Shown here: one piece after another, positions 45,424 to 54,119 of the stretch | Layout of the letters: the number at the start of each line of letters is the position of its first letter | Numbering within the stretch: the stretch's first letter is position 1 | Source: REEB95 sp035934235 | GTDB taxonomy: Bacteria > Pseudomonadota > Alphaproteobacteria > ATCC43930 > CGMCC-115725 | Assembly (NCBI GenBank): GCA_035934235.1 | Contig: DASYYB010000029.1 | Location: 62,001 to 126,000 of the forward strand | Direction of reading: 5' to 3' | DNA length: 64,000 bases | Position numbers and translations under genes: made by a program | The notes under the pieces: generated by a model | Seen by the model: only the letters and a program-made list of their open reading frames with translations | Databases searched by the model: none | What the model was told of the DNA's origin: nothing

Positions 45424-46332
45424 CTAGGCTTCCTCGAAATTGAGCGCGAAGTCGCCCGGCTGCGGCCCCCAAAGATAGAGCGAGTCTTCAGGCGGATGAT
45501 CGCCCGGCTGCCATGAACCGTCGGCCGGGATCTGGTCGATGTCGCAGAAATATTCGGCCAGGCTGCTCCACGGATCGCGCAGGTAGTGGAAGAAGTTCGA
45601 GCCGAGCACGTGGCGGCCGAAGCCCCAGCCGCTCTTCCAGCCCTTGTCGATCATGCGCACGGCCCCGTGGCCGACCTGGTCCATGCTGCCGACCTCGAAG
45701 CTGGCGTGGTGGAAACCCGCTCGCGCGTCGGCCAAAAGCGCGACGACGTGATGGTCGCCGCCGCCCGGCAAATGCAGGAACGAAATGATGCCGGGCACGC
45801 GGTCGCTGACTTTCATGCCGAGCATCTCGATGTAGAACGCGACCATTTGGTCAAGCCGCGGCGTGTGCAGCAGCACATGACCGAGGCGATGGGGCCGCGC
45901 CGGGTGGCGCGTCGGCGCGCCGCGCTGGCCGGTGCGCTGGTAGTGGCCGGGCGAGTTGATGGCGAAAGCCGGCGCCGTGCGCCACGGCTTCGGACTTTCC
46001 GGCCGCACGTTAATCGCATGGCCGTCCGGATCCTCGAGCCACAGGCCGCCGCCGAAGGCGTTATGCGGCGCGTCGATTTCCTTGATGCCGCGTTGCTGCA
46101 TGCGCGCGCGGATGGCGGCGATGCCCTTATCGTCGCTGCCGAACTGCAAATGGTTGAGCCGCTTCTTCATACCTTCGACCAGGAACACCTGATCCTGGTC
46201 GCGGCCGTCGCAGCGGAAGGCGAGAACGCCGTCGCGCTCGCCCGGCGTCAGGCCGAAGGTCGTATAGAATTTTTGCCCGGCCTTGAGGTCGGGCACGGTG
46301 AGCGCGTAACTCAGCAGTGACTGCACCGACAT
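45424..46332 (-). CDS. VOC-family extradiol-type dioxygenase
   Basis: 302 residues with two vicinal-oxygen-chelate domains. The C-terminal domain has the likely 2-His-1-Glu iron site: His in RLGHVLLHTP, His in GFHHASFEV and Glu in SSLAEYFCD. That is the pattern of catechol 2,3-dioxygenase-like ring-cleavage enzymes. The substrate and pathway are not evident; no aromatic operon surrounds it. It faces the DMT gene convergently with a 12-bp gap. Confidence 0.85.
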   Translation of the reverse strand: MSVQSLLSYALTVPDLKAGQKFYTTFGLTPGERDGVLAFRCDGRDQDQVFLVEGMKKRLNHLQFGSDDKGIAAIRARMQQRGIKEIDAPHNAFGGGLWLEDPDGHAINVRPESPKPWRTAPAFAINSPGHYQRTGQRGAPTRHPARPHRLGHVLLHTPRLDQMVAFYIEMLGMKVSDRVPGIISFLHLPGGGDHHVVALLADARAGFHHASFEVGSMDQVGHGAVRMIDKGWKSGWGFGRHVLGSNFFHYLRDPWSSLAEYFCDIDQIPADGSWQPGDHPPEDSLYLWGPQPGDFALNFEEA

Positions 46333-46444
46333 CGGCGTCCTCCTGCGATCTGGCTGCGGTGCGGCTCTTCTCCGGCGGCTGCGCGGCGGGCGAACAACTT
46401 ATATATCCCCGTGATCCGCCTTTTGCATCACACTCGCCCGGCTT

Positions 46445-47782
46445 ATGGACGGCGACACGATTTACGCTTTTGCCACTGCGCCCGGCCGCGCCGGCGTTGC
46501 GCTGTTGCGGCTTTCCGGACCGCAGGCCGGCGCCGCGTTGCGTGCGCTGGCTGGGCAACTGCCCACGCCGCGCCGCGCGCTCGTCACGCGCTTCAGCGAT
46601 CCACGCAGCGGCGAACTTATCGATCGCGGCATCGCGTTGTTCTTTCCGGCGCCGCGCAGCCTTACTGGCGAGGATATAGCCGAGATTCACGTGCACGGCG
46701 GCCGCGCCGTGGCGGCGGCGCTGCTCGACGTGCTGGCCGCGCAACCGGGTTTGCGGCTGGCCGAGCCCGGCGAGTTTTCGCGGCGCGCGTTCCTCAACGG
46801 CAAGCTCGACCTGACCGAAGCCGAAGGTATCGCCGATCTGGTCGCGGCCGAGACGGCAGCGCAACGACGCCAGGCGCTGCGTCAAATAGCGGGCGAAGCC
46901 GGCCGGCTCTATGAAGCTTGGCGCACGCGCCTGTTGCGCGCGCAGGCGCGCGTCGAAGCCGAAATCGATTTTCCCGACGAAGGCTTGCCGGCCGACCTCG
47001 CCGCTGCGGTTGCCGCGCAACTTGCTGAAATCAAAGGTGAAATAACGGATTTTTTGGGCGATGGCCACCGCGGCGAACGGTTGCGCGATGGTCTTGCAGT
47101 CGCCGTGCTCGGTCCACCCAACGCTGGCAAGTCGAGCCTGGTGAATGCGCTGGCGCGGCGCGAGGTGGCGATCACCGCTGCGACCGCCGGCACGACGCGC
47201 GACGTCATCGAGGTCGCGCTCGATCTCGCGGGATTTCCGGTAACGCTGGCCGACACCGCCGGCTTGCGCGACGCACGCAACGCGATCGAGGAAGAGGGCG
47301 TGCGTCGGGCGCGGGCGCGCGCCGCGTCAGCGGATTTGAAACTCGTCGTCGTCGACGCGACCAAACCCAAGGAAAAGAATTCGCTCGCTGCACTGATCGA
47401 CGACGACACCATCGTGGTCGCCAACAAGATGGATCTCACGCCGGGCGACGACGTGGCGTGGGCCGACGCGCTCGGCGCCGGCGCGGCGGTAAAAATTTCG
47501 GTGGCGACTGGCACGGGCATGGCGGCCCTCGAGGCACGACTCGGCGGCGAGATCGCGCGGCGCTTCGGCGGCGAGTCGGCGCCGCTGATCACGCGTGCCC
47601 GCCACCGCCAGGCGCTCGAAGCGGCGTGCGCGGCGCTTGACCGCTATCCACGGGCCGGCGCGCCCGAACTCGCTGCTGAAGAGCTGCGTCATGCGGTGCG
47701 GGCGCTTGGCCGTATCACCGGCCGCGTCGGCGTCGAAGATTTGCTCGATGTCGTGTTCCGCGAGTTCTGTATCGGCAAGTGA
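46445..47782 (+). CDS. mnmE: tRNA uridine-5-carboxymethylaminomethyl modification GTPase
   Basis: 445 residues. N-terminal tetrahydrofolate-binding domain (DTIYAFATAPGRAGVALLRLSGP), then an inserted G domain: P-loop GPPNAGKSS near residue 223, TTRD, DTAGLRD and NKMD, and the C-terminal CxGK motif as FCIGK. With MnmG it modifies wobble uridines. The N-terminus is upstream of a long gap containing parS. Confidence 0.97.
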   Translation: MDGDTIYAFATAPGRAGVALLRLSGPQAGAALRALAGQLPTPRRALVTRFSDPRSGELIDRGIALFFPAPRSLTGEDIAEIHVHGGRAVAAALLDVLAAQPGLRLAEPGEFSRRAFLNGKLDLTEAEGIADLVAAETAAQRRQALRQIAGEAGRLYEAWRTRLLRAQARVEAEIDFPDEGLPADLAAAVAAQLAEIKGEITDFLGDGHRGERLRDGLAVAVLGPPNAGKSSLVNALARREVAITAATAGTTRDVIEVALDLAGFPVTLADTAGLRDARNAIEEEGVRRARARAASADLKLVVVDATKPKEKNSLAALIDDDTIVVANKMDLTPGDDVAWADALGAGAAVKISVATGTGMAALEARLGGEIARRFGGESAPLITRARHRQALEAACAALDRYPRAGAPELAAEELRHAVRALGRITGRVGVEDLLDVVFREFCIGK

Positions 47783-48090
47783 AAATGAGCCAAAAACACG
47801 AACATTTCGTGATTTCACAGCGTTAATACCACATCATATAGTATTAGTTCGTGAAACGTTCCGAGGTCGAATCGATCTCGGCTTACCAGATTTCGGTCAT
47901 GGCTTGCCGACGCCGGTTAATATTGGTGGGTGACTATGTGACGTCTCCGTGAACTTTCAAGATATTGGGATTCGGCAAAATACTATTTCGTATTACTAGA
48001 ACCGGATCGCTGGCCCAAAAACAGTGTTTCACGTGAAACACCTATCGCGCTCGGCTTTACTCGCTGCCGTGCCATCCGTAGATTGCCGCG
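47783..48090. other. AT-rich mnmE-mnmG intergenic region
   Basis: 308 bp without a gene, clearly poorer in GC than both flanks. Two similar inverted repeats are visible, TAATAC (47824-47829)/GTATTA (47841-47846) and AATAC (47979-47983)/GTATT (47990-47994), and a perfect parS lies at its right end. I see no open frame with a ribosome site and no tRNA. It must carry the mnmG promoter. Confidence 0.6.
48025..48040. other. parS centromere site 1 (perfect)
   Basis: TGTTTCACGTGAAACA, the 16-bp consensus palindrome bound by ParB, about 50 bp before the mnmG start codon. parA and parB are 2.5-3.4 kb downstream. Confidence 0.93.
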
Positions 48091-49947
48091 ATGCACCGGT
48101 GCGACGTGATTGTCATTGGCGGCGGCCACGCCGGCTGCGAGGCTGCCGATGCGTCGGCGCGACTCGGCGCACGCACGCTGCTGCTGACGCATCGCCGGTC
48201 GACCATCGGTGAGATGTCCTGCAACCCGGCCATCGGCGGTCTGGCCAAGGGGCATTTGGTGCGGGAAATCGACGCGCTCGACGGTGTCATGGCGCGCGCG
48301 ATCGACCGGGCCGGCATCCAGTTCCGCATGCTCAACCGGAGCAAAGGCCCGGCAGTCCGCGGTCCACGGGCGCAAGCCGACCGCAAACTCTATCGCCAAG
48401 CCGTGCAGGATCTGCTCGCGGCGCGGCCGGGTCTTGAGATCCGCGAAGGCGAGGCGGCGGCGCTGATATTCGACACTGCGGGCCGTTGCACTGGGGTGGA
48501 AACCGGCGACGGCATAAGGCTTTCGGCTGGTGCCGTGGTGATCACCACCGGCACTTTCCTACGCGGACTCATCCATATCGGCGACGCCAAAACCGAAGCC
48601 GGCCGGGTTGGCGAGGCGCCGTCGGTCCGCCTGGCGCAGAGCCTGATGCAGGCCGGTTTTGCTCTCGGCCGGCTCAAGACCGGCACGCCGCCGCGGCTTG
48701 ACGGCAAGACCATTGATTGGTCCGCGCTCGAGGCCCAGCCGGGCGACGAGCCGCCGGAGCCGTTTTCCTTCCTGACCCAGCGCATCACGACGCCGCAGAT
48801 CGTCTGCCATATCACCGCAACGACGCCGGCCAGCCACGCCCTGATCCGCGCCAATCTGCACCATGCGCCGATGTATTCCGGCCAGATCGACAGCGTCGGA
48901 CCGCGCTATTGCCCGTCGATCGAGGACAAGGTGGTGCGCTTTGCCGAACGCGAGCGGCATCAGATTTTCCTCGAGCCGGAAGGGCTCGACGACGATACGG
49001 TTTATCCCAACGGCATTTCGACTTCGCTGCCGGCAGCGATTCAGGCCGAGTTGCTGACCACGATCCCGGGCCTCGAACGCGCCCGTATGGTTCGGCCGGG
49101 CTATGCCATCGAGTATGATTTCGTCGACCCGCGCGAGCTTCGGCCGACCCTCGAAACCCGCAGGATTCCTGGGCTTTTCTTGGCGGGTCAGGTCAACGGC
49201 ACGACCGGATATGAGGAGGCGGCGGCGCAGGGCTTGGTCGCCGGCCTAAACGCGGCGCTGACGGCCGCGGGCGGCGGCCGAGAATTCGTCCTTGACCGCG
49301 CCAGCGCCTATATCGGCGTGCTGATCGACGACCTTGTTTCACGTGGAACAAGCGAACCCTATCGCATGTTCACGTCGCGCGCCGAATACCGGCTTACACT
49401 CCGTGCCGACAATGCCGACCAGCGTTTGACGCCCATCGGTATGGCGCTTGGTTGCGTTGGTCCAGAGCGGCGGTTCGCTTACGCCGCCAAGGCCGAAGCG
49501 CTCGCCAGCGCCCGCGCCTTGATCCGCCGGCTGAGCATGACGCCGAGCGAGCTGCGCCGCCGGGGTCTCGCGATCAATGCGGACGGCATTCGGCGGTCAG
49601 CGGCCGACTTGCTGGCGTATCCCGAAATCGACTTGGCCCGGCTAGCGGCCATTTGGCCGGAACTGGCCACAATTCCGCGACCGATCGCCGAGCAGCTGGA
49701 GGTCGATGGCCGCTATTCCGGCTATCTCGAGCGGCAGGCCGAGGAAATTGCTGCCTTCCGCCGCGACGAGGCGCTGAAGCTGCCATCCGATCTGGACTAT
49801 GACGCGATCGGCTCGCTGTCGGCGGAAATCCGGACCAAGCTGCGCGCCAGCCGACCTGAAACCCTGGGTGCTGCAGCGCGGGTTTCGGGGGTCACGCCGG
49901 CGGCCCTGTTCGCGCTGCTGCGCCATGTACGGCGGCCCGCGGCATGA
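48091..49947 (+). CDS. mnmG: tRNA uridine-5-carboxymethylaminomethyl modification enzyme MnmG
   Basis: 618 residues; FAD-dependent partner of MnmE. FAD loop VIGGGHAGCEAADAS, catalytic cysteines in MSCNPAIGG and VCHITATTP, and the C-terminal GYEEAAAQG segment. A parS site lies just upstream and a second is embedded in the coding sequence where it encodes LVSRGT. The stop overlaps the rsmG start as ATGA. Confidence 0.97.
   Translation: MHRCDVIVIGGGHAGCEAADASARLGARTLLLTHRRSTIGEMSCNPAIGGLAKGHLVREIDALDGVMARAIDRAGIQFRMLNRSKGPAVRGPRAQADRKLYRQAVQDLLAARPGLEIREGEAAALIFDTAGRCTGVETGDGIRLSAGAVVITTGTFLRGLIHIGDAKTEAGRVGEAPSVRLAQSLMQAGFALGRLKTGTPPRLDGKTIDWSALEAQPGDEPPEPFSFLTQRITTPQIVCHITATTPASHALIRANLHHAPMYSGQIDSVGPRYCPSIEDKVVRFAERERHQIFLEPEGLDDDTVYPNGISTSLPAAIQAELLTTIPGLERARMVRPGYAIEYDFVDPRELRPTLETRRIPGLFLAGQVNGTTGYEEAAAQGLVAGLNAALTAAGGGREFVLDRASAYIGVLIDDLVSRGTSEPYRMFTSRAEYRLTLRADNADQRLTPIGMALGCVGPERRFAYAAKAEALASARALIRRLSMTPSELRRRGLAINADGIRRSAADLLAYPEIDLARLAAIWPELATIPRPIAEQLEVDGRYSGYLERQAEEIAAFRRDEALKLPSDLDYDAIGSLSAEIRTKLRASRPETLGAAARVSGVTPAALFALLRHVRRPAA
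49335..49350. other. parS site 2 (15/16) inside mnmG
   Basis: TGTTTCACGTGGAACA, one mismatch from the parS consensus, within mnmG at the codons for LVSRGT. Located 1.3 kb from site 1. Confidence 0.8.
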
Positions 49948-50579
49948 TGCTTCAGGTCAATGACCGCCCGGTCTCGACCCGCCTGACGCCGGAAGGCTTC
50001 GCCAAGCTCGCGCTTGTTTCACGTGAAACGCTGGAGCGTCTCCAGGCCTATGTGGCGTTGCTGACCGCCTGGAATCGGCGGATCAATCTGGTCAGCGCCA
50101 ATACCATCGGCGATGTCTGGCGTCGGCACATTCTCGACTCGGCCCAGCTGCTGCCATTGCTTCCGGACGGCGCGCGGATCGTGGTCGATGTCGGCAGCGG
50201 GGCGGGGTTGCCCGGTCTGGTGCTCGCGATTCTCGGCGTGCCCGAAGTCCATCTGGTCGAAAGTGATCAGCGCAAAGCAGCATTCTTACGCGAGGCCCAA
50301 CGCGTTACGGGGGCACCGGCCACCGTCCACGGCCAGCGCGCCGAGCGAATGGCGCCGATTGCCGCCGACGCCATCGTGGCGCGTGCGGTCGCGCCTGTGG
50401 ATAACCTACTACTAATGGTGGACAAATTCCGTGTACCCCACACTATATGCTTATTTTTGAAGGGTAAGGGGGTCGAAGAGGAATTGACCCATCTGCCACC
50501 GACGCTGAAGATGAAGCTGCAGATTCTGCCGAGCCGGAGCGATCCAACCGGCCGCATCCTGCGTCTCGAAGGACCTTGA
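49944..50579 (+). CDS. rsmG: 16S rRNA (guanine-527-N7) methyltransferase
   Basis: 211 residues: RLQAYVALLTAWNRRINLVS, HILDSAQLLPLLP, SAM-binding VVDVGSGAGLPGLVLAIL, then VARAVAPVDNLL. Methylates G527 of 16S rRNA. A parS site is embedded at the codons for LVSRET near residue 25. A 60-bp stretch at 50401-50460 is only 37% GC by count, unlike the rest of the gene, yet encodes the conserved part DNLLLMVDKFRVPHTICLFL. It overlaps parA by one base. Confidence 0.96.
   Translation: MMLQVNDRPVSTRLTPEGFAKLALVSRETLERLQAYVALLTAWNRRINLVSANTIGDVWRRHILDSAQLLPLLPDGARIVVDVGSGAGLPGLVLAILGVPEVHLVESDQRKAAFLREAQRVTGAPATVHGQRAERMAPIAADAIVARAVAPVDNLLLMVDKFRVPHTICLFLKGKGVEEELTHLPPTLKMKLQILPSRSDPTGRILRLEGP
50016..50031. 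other. parS site 3 (15/16) inside rsmG
   Basis: TGTTTCACGTGAAACG differs from the consensus only at the last base; it encodes LVSRET in rsmG and lies 0.56 kb before parA. Confidence 0.85.
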
Positions 50580-51421
50580 TGGAACCGATGGCGCAAACTG
50601 CCGAGCTGCACCCCGCGATCGGTCCCGCGGCGCCGGCCCGGATCATCGCCATCGCCAACCAGAAAGGTGGCGTCGGCAAGACCACGACGGCCATCAACCT
50701 CGCCACGGCCCTGGCCGCGGCTGGCGAAACCGTCCTGCTGGTCGATTTCGATCCGCAGGGCAACGCCTCGACCGGTCTCGGAATCTCCCGGCAAGCCAGA
50801 ACCGTAACGAGCTACGACGTGCTGTTGGGCGCGCGCGATCTCGCCGCCGCCGTGGTGCAAACCGCCGTGCCGCGGCTCGCCATAGTGCCGGCGTCGGTCG
50901 ACCTGTCAGGCGCTGAGCTCGAGCTGGTCGATGCCGAGCGCCGCGAATACCGGTTGCGCGATGCGCTGGCGGGCAAGCTCGGGCAGTTTCGCTACGTGCT
51001 GATCGATTGTCCGCCGTCGCTTGGCCTGCTGACGCTCAACGCGCTGGTCGCGGCGCACGCCGTGCTGGTTCCGCTGCAATGCGAATTCTATGCGCTCGAG
51101 GGTCTGTCGCATCTGGTAAAGACGATCGAGCGCGTCAAAGGAAAACTCAATCCGGCGCTCGAGATCCAAGGTGTCGTGCTGACCATGTTCGATCGTCGCA
51201 ACAATCTCTCTGACCTGGTCGCCGCCGACGTGCGCGGGCACTTTGGTGCCAAGGTTTATGAAACCGTGATCCCACGCAACGTACGCATCTCCGAGGCGCC
51301 GTCGCACGGCAAGCCGGTGCTGCTTTACGATTTTCGTTGCCCCGGCGCGCAAGCCTACGTCCATCTCGCGGGCGAGGTGCTCAAGCGCGAACGCTCGCTG
51401 CTCGAGCGTATCGCGTCATGA
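50579..51421 (+). CDS. parA: chromosome partitioning ATPase ParA
   Basis: 280 residues; deviant Walker A NQKGGVGKTT and ATP-binding FDPQGNAST, DCPPSLGLLTLNALVAA. Dimerises on DNA with ATP and moves ParB-parS complexes. The ATG at 50579 shares its A with the rsmG TGA, with AAGGA just upstream. parB overlaps its end. Confidence 0.97.
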   Translation: MEPMAQTAELHPAIGPAAPARIIAIANQKGGVGKTTTAINLATALAAAGETVLLVDFDPQGNASTGLGISRQARTVTSYDVLLGARDLAAAVVQTAVPRLAIVPASVDLSGAELELVDAERREYRLRDALAGKLGQFRYVLIDCPPSLGLLTLNALVAAHAVLVPLQCEFYALEGLSHLVKTIERVKGKLNPALEIQGVVLTMFDRRNNLSDLVAADVRGHFGAKVYETVIPRNVRISEAPSHGKPVLLYDFRCPGAQAYVHLAGEVLKRERSLLERIAS

Positions 51422-52302
51422 TCGAAAAGCGCGGACTTGGCCGTGGTCTGTCGGCGTTGCTCGGTGAGGATGCATCGGCGCCCGAGCGCGATGCCGCGGC
51501 TCCAGCCAAAGGCACACGTACCGTGGCGATCGACCAGATCTATCCCGGCTGGTTTCAGCCGCGGCGCAATTTCGACGAGAGCGAGTTGAGCGCGCTCGTC
51601 GAGAGCATCGTGGCACAAGGCATTCTCCAGCCGTTGCTGGTGCGGCCGCACCCGAAATTCGCAGGCGCTTTCGAGATCCTCGCCGGCGAGCGCCGCTGGC
51701 GCGCGGCACAGCGTGCGCATCTGCACGAAGTGCCAGTTTTGGTGAAGGAGATCGGCGACCGCGAGGCGCTCGAGATCGCGCTGGTCGAAAACATCCAGCG
51801 CAGCGACCTCAACGCCATCGAGGAGGCACAGGGCTACAAGCGGCTGATCGACGAATTCGGCCACACCCAAGAGGCGCTGGCGACAGCGCTCGGCAAAAGC
51901 CGCAGCCACATCGCCAATCTGCTGCGATTGCTGATGCTGCCGCAGGAGATCAAGGACATGGTCGCCGACGGCCGGCTGAGCATGGGTCACGCGCGCGCGC
52001 TGGTCGGGCTCGAGGCCGAAAAGGCGCTGGCATTGGCGCAGACGATCGTGCGCGACGGCTTGAGCGTGCGCGAGGCCGAACGCGCCGCCAAGCCGCCGGA
52101 AGAGACGCAATTCGTCACGAGCAAGCCGCGCGGCGGCCGCCGGCGCGACGCCAACATCGTCGCGCTCGAACGCGAGCTGTCAGAAGCGTTGGGTCTCAAA
52201 GTCGAGATCGCATTCGACGGCAAGCGCGGCGCACTCACCATCCGTTATGCGTCGCTCGACCAGCTCGACGACGTGCTCAACAAGCTGCGCGCCAAGCCCT
52301 GA
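51418..52302 (+). CDS. parB: chromosome partitioning protein ParB
   Basis: 294 residues: N-terminal ParA-activating peptide RGLGRGLSALLGE, CTP-binding GERRWRAAQ, the HTH LGKSRSHIANLLRLLMLP that reads parS, and a C-terminal dimerisation domain. Binds the three parS sites found 1.4-3.4 kb upstream. Overlaps parA as ATGA. Confidence 0.97.
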   Translation: MIEKRGLGRGLSALLGEDASAPERDAAAPAKGTRTVAIDQIYPGWFQPRRNFDESELSALVESIVAQGILQPLLVRPHPKFAGAFEILAGERRWRAAQRAHLHEVPVLVKEIGDREALEIALVENIQRSDLNAIEEAQGYKRLIDEFGHTQEALATALGKSRSHIANLLRLLMLPQEIKDMVADGRLSMGHARALVGLEAEKALALAQTIVRDGLSVREAERAAKPPEETQFVTSKPRGGRRRDANIVALERELSEALGLKVEIAFDGKRGALTIRYASLDQLDDVLNKLRAKP

Positions 52303-52306
52303 GACG

Positions 52307-52789
52307 ATGGCCGCGAAGGCGCCCATCGCCGTTGTCGCCGCTTCCGTCACGCCCAATGCGAAACCATCGGCTTATCCCGAGCCGTTCTATTCGCGCGTGC
52401 TCGGACGCCAGAAACGCCAACTCGGCGATGTTTTCGGCCTGACGCATTTTGGCGTCAACTTGACACGGCTCGCGCCGGGCGCGATCTCGGCGCTGCGGCA
52501 TGCGCATTCGGCGCAGGATGAATTCATTTATATCGTCGAAGGCGAACCGGTCTTGGTGACCGACGCCGGCGAGACGCCGCTCAAGCCGGGCATGTGTGCG
52601 GGCTTCAAGGCGGCCTCAGGCGACGCGCACCACCTGATCAACCGCACGACGCGCGAAGTGATCTATCTCGAGGTCGGCGACCGCGGTGTCCCGGATGACG
52701 TCGCCTATCCCGACGACGACATCCGTGGCACCCACGATGCCGCAGGCAAGCGAATCTTCCTGCACAAAGACGGCCGGCCGTTCGATTGA
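52307..52789 (+). CDS. cupin-domain protein
   Basis: 160 residues, single cupin barrel: HFGVNLTRLAPGAISALRHAHSAQDEFIYIVEG (metal site HxH-E pattern) and GETPLKPGMCAGF, then DAHHLINRT. Four bases after the parB stop, so transcribed with parAB, though functional linkage is not implied. Ligand unknown. Confidence 0.85.
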   Translation: MAAKAPIAVVAASVTPNAKPSAYPEPFYSRVLGRQKRQLGDVFGLTHFGVNLTRLAPGAISALRHAHSAQDEFIYIVEGEPVLVTDAGETPLKPGMCAGFKAASGDAHHLINRTTREVIYLEVGDRGVPDDVAYPDDDIRGTHDAAGKRIFLHKDGRPFD

Positions 52790-52805
52790 GACGCGCGCCG
52801 CCGCC

Positions 52806-52964
52806 TCAGGCGGCTTTGGTGGTCATCATCTTCTTCCGCGCATCGTCGAGGGACAGCTTGGCGACGCCGACAATATGCGACGCTTCAGGATATTGCTTCG
52901 CCGTCAGCCATTCCTCGATGAAGTCCAACCAGTCCACCACCAAATCAATTTCCGACGTTTCCAT
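52806..52964 (-). CDS. 52-residue acidic protein, hypothetical
   Basis: A short frame with a good ribosome site (GGGAGAG before the ATG at 52964). The product METSEIDLVVDWLDFIEEWL, then KQYPEASHIVGVAKLSLDDA and a KKMMTTKAA end is acidic and helical with no transmembrane part. I recognise no family. It sits between the cupin gene (convergent, 16 bp) and holA. Codon use resembles its neighbours. It could be a real small protein of unknown role. Confidence 0.55.
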   Translation of the reverse strand: METSEIDLVVDWLDFIEEWLTAKQYPEASHIVGVAKLSLDDARKKMMTTKAA

Positions 52965-53071
52965 AGGCAACTCTCCCCGAATGATTTTGCTCTCCGGGTG
53001 CGCCAGCTATGCCCTGGTTTATGTATCCTGCCACAGATTCGCCCCGCGCGATCAACTGATCACCATCGGCG

Positions 53072-54115
53072 TCACGACGCCCGTTGCGATTCCGCCTGCA
53101 TGGCGCCGCGCGCAATGCGCAATAATGCGGCGCGACAAATAGTTTCATCCTTCATGCCCGACGATTTGGCTTGGCGCTCAGCCTCGACGAGCGCTGCCAA
53201 CACCGCCGCGCCGCGCCGCGCCGGCCAGAGCCGCAACTGACGCTTGAAACTATCTCTGAGCTTGAAGAACAGGGGCGGCCGTACCGCGGCAATCGCCTCG
53301 TCCACGCCGGCGCCCTCATCGAGCCGCGCCGCCGTCCGGTGAAGTTGCGTGAAATGCCGCAGAGCGGCGCGCAGAATGCGGATCGGCGATTCGCCTTCGG
53401 CCAACGCCCGCGTCAGCGCGCGCTCGCACGCGGCCGGGTTGCCTTCGGCAGCGGCGAGGATGGCGTCGTCGAGCGACAAATCGGCGCTGTCGCCGACCAA
53501 CACGGCCGCCTCGTCGAGCGACACCGTGCCGCCGTCGCCGGCATAGAGCGCTAGCTTCTCCAGCTCTTTTCGGCTCAAAGCGCGGTCGCCACCCAACGAC
53601 GAGACCAAGTAAGCCAGCGCGTCGGCCGCCAAGGTGATGCGGTGGGCGCGCGCGACTTCGCGCACCAGCGCCTCGATCTCACGCGGTCCGTCGAGATAAC
53701 AGGCAATCGCGGCGGCGTTCTTGGCGCTCTCGAAAGCACGGCGCAGACTCGAACGCGGCTTGAGATCGCCCCCCTCGACGATCACGAAGCCGTCGCCGGC
53801 CGGCGGATCGGCAAGATAGCGTGCGAACAGCGCGCCAACGGCATCGCCGGCGTCGGTCACATGCACCAAGCGCCGGCCGCCCATCAGCGACAGCTGCGCC
53901 GCCTCGTCGTGCAAGCGCGTCGGCGCCGCGAGCAGCCCGTCCGCCGCCAGCGCAGCGACCCGGAAGGCGTCCTTCGGATCGGGAACGATGGCGCGCGCCA
54001 GACGCGCAGCGCGCTCGCCGACCAGGCCGCGATCGGGTCCATAGACCAGGCAGGCGCGCATGGTCGGATCGGGCGCCGCGAGAAAGGATTCGATGCGGCG
54101 AGGCTCGAGTTTCAC
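53072..54115 (-). CDS. holA: DNA polymerase III delta subunit
   Basis: 347 residues; clamp-loader delta that opens the sliding clamp. ACLVYGPDRGLVGERAARL, then PKDAFRV, ALAYLVSSLGGDRALSRKELEKLALY and AEGNPAACERALTRAL match HolA. It starts with GTG (complement of 54113-54115), four bases after the lptE stop; no ATG lies nearby and the longer open frame is antisense of lptE. The leuS-lptE-holA order is conserved in the group. Confidence 0.94.
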   Translation of the reverse strand: MKLEPRRIESFLAAPDPTMRACLVYGPDRGLVGERAARLARAIVPDPKDAFRVAALAADGLLAAPTRLHDEAAQLSLMGGRRLVHVTDAGDAVGALFARYLADPPAGDGFVIVEGGDLKPRSSLRRAFESAKNAAAIACYLDGPREIEALVREVARAHRITLAADALAYLVSSLGGDRALSRKELEKLALYAGDGGTVSLDEAAVLVGDSADLSLDDAILAAAEGNPAACERALTRALAEGESPIRILRAALRHFTQLHRTAARLDEGAGVDEAIAAVRPPLFFKLRDSFKRQLRLWPARRGAAVLAALVEAERQAKSSGMKDETICRAALLRIARGAMQAESQRAS

Positions 54116-54119
54116 CGGC

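Noticed and set aside
52945..53148. 67-codon minus-strand frame upstream of the small acidic gene
   Set aside because: No ribosome site, Arg/Gly-rich, and it overlaps the end of holA and the leader of the better-supported 52-residue gene.
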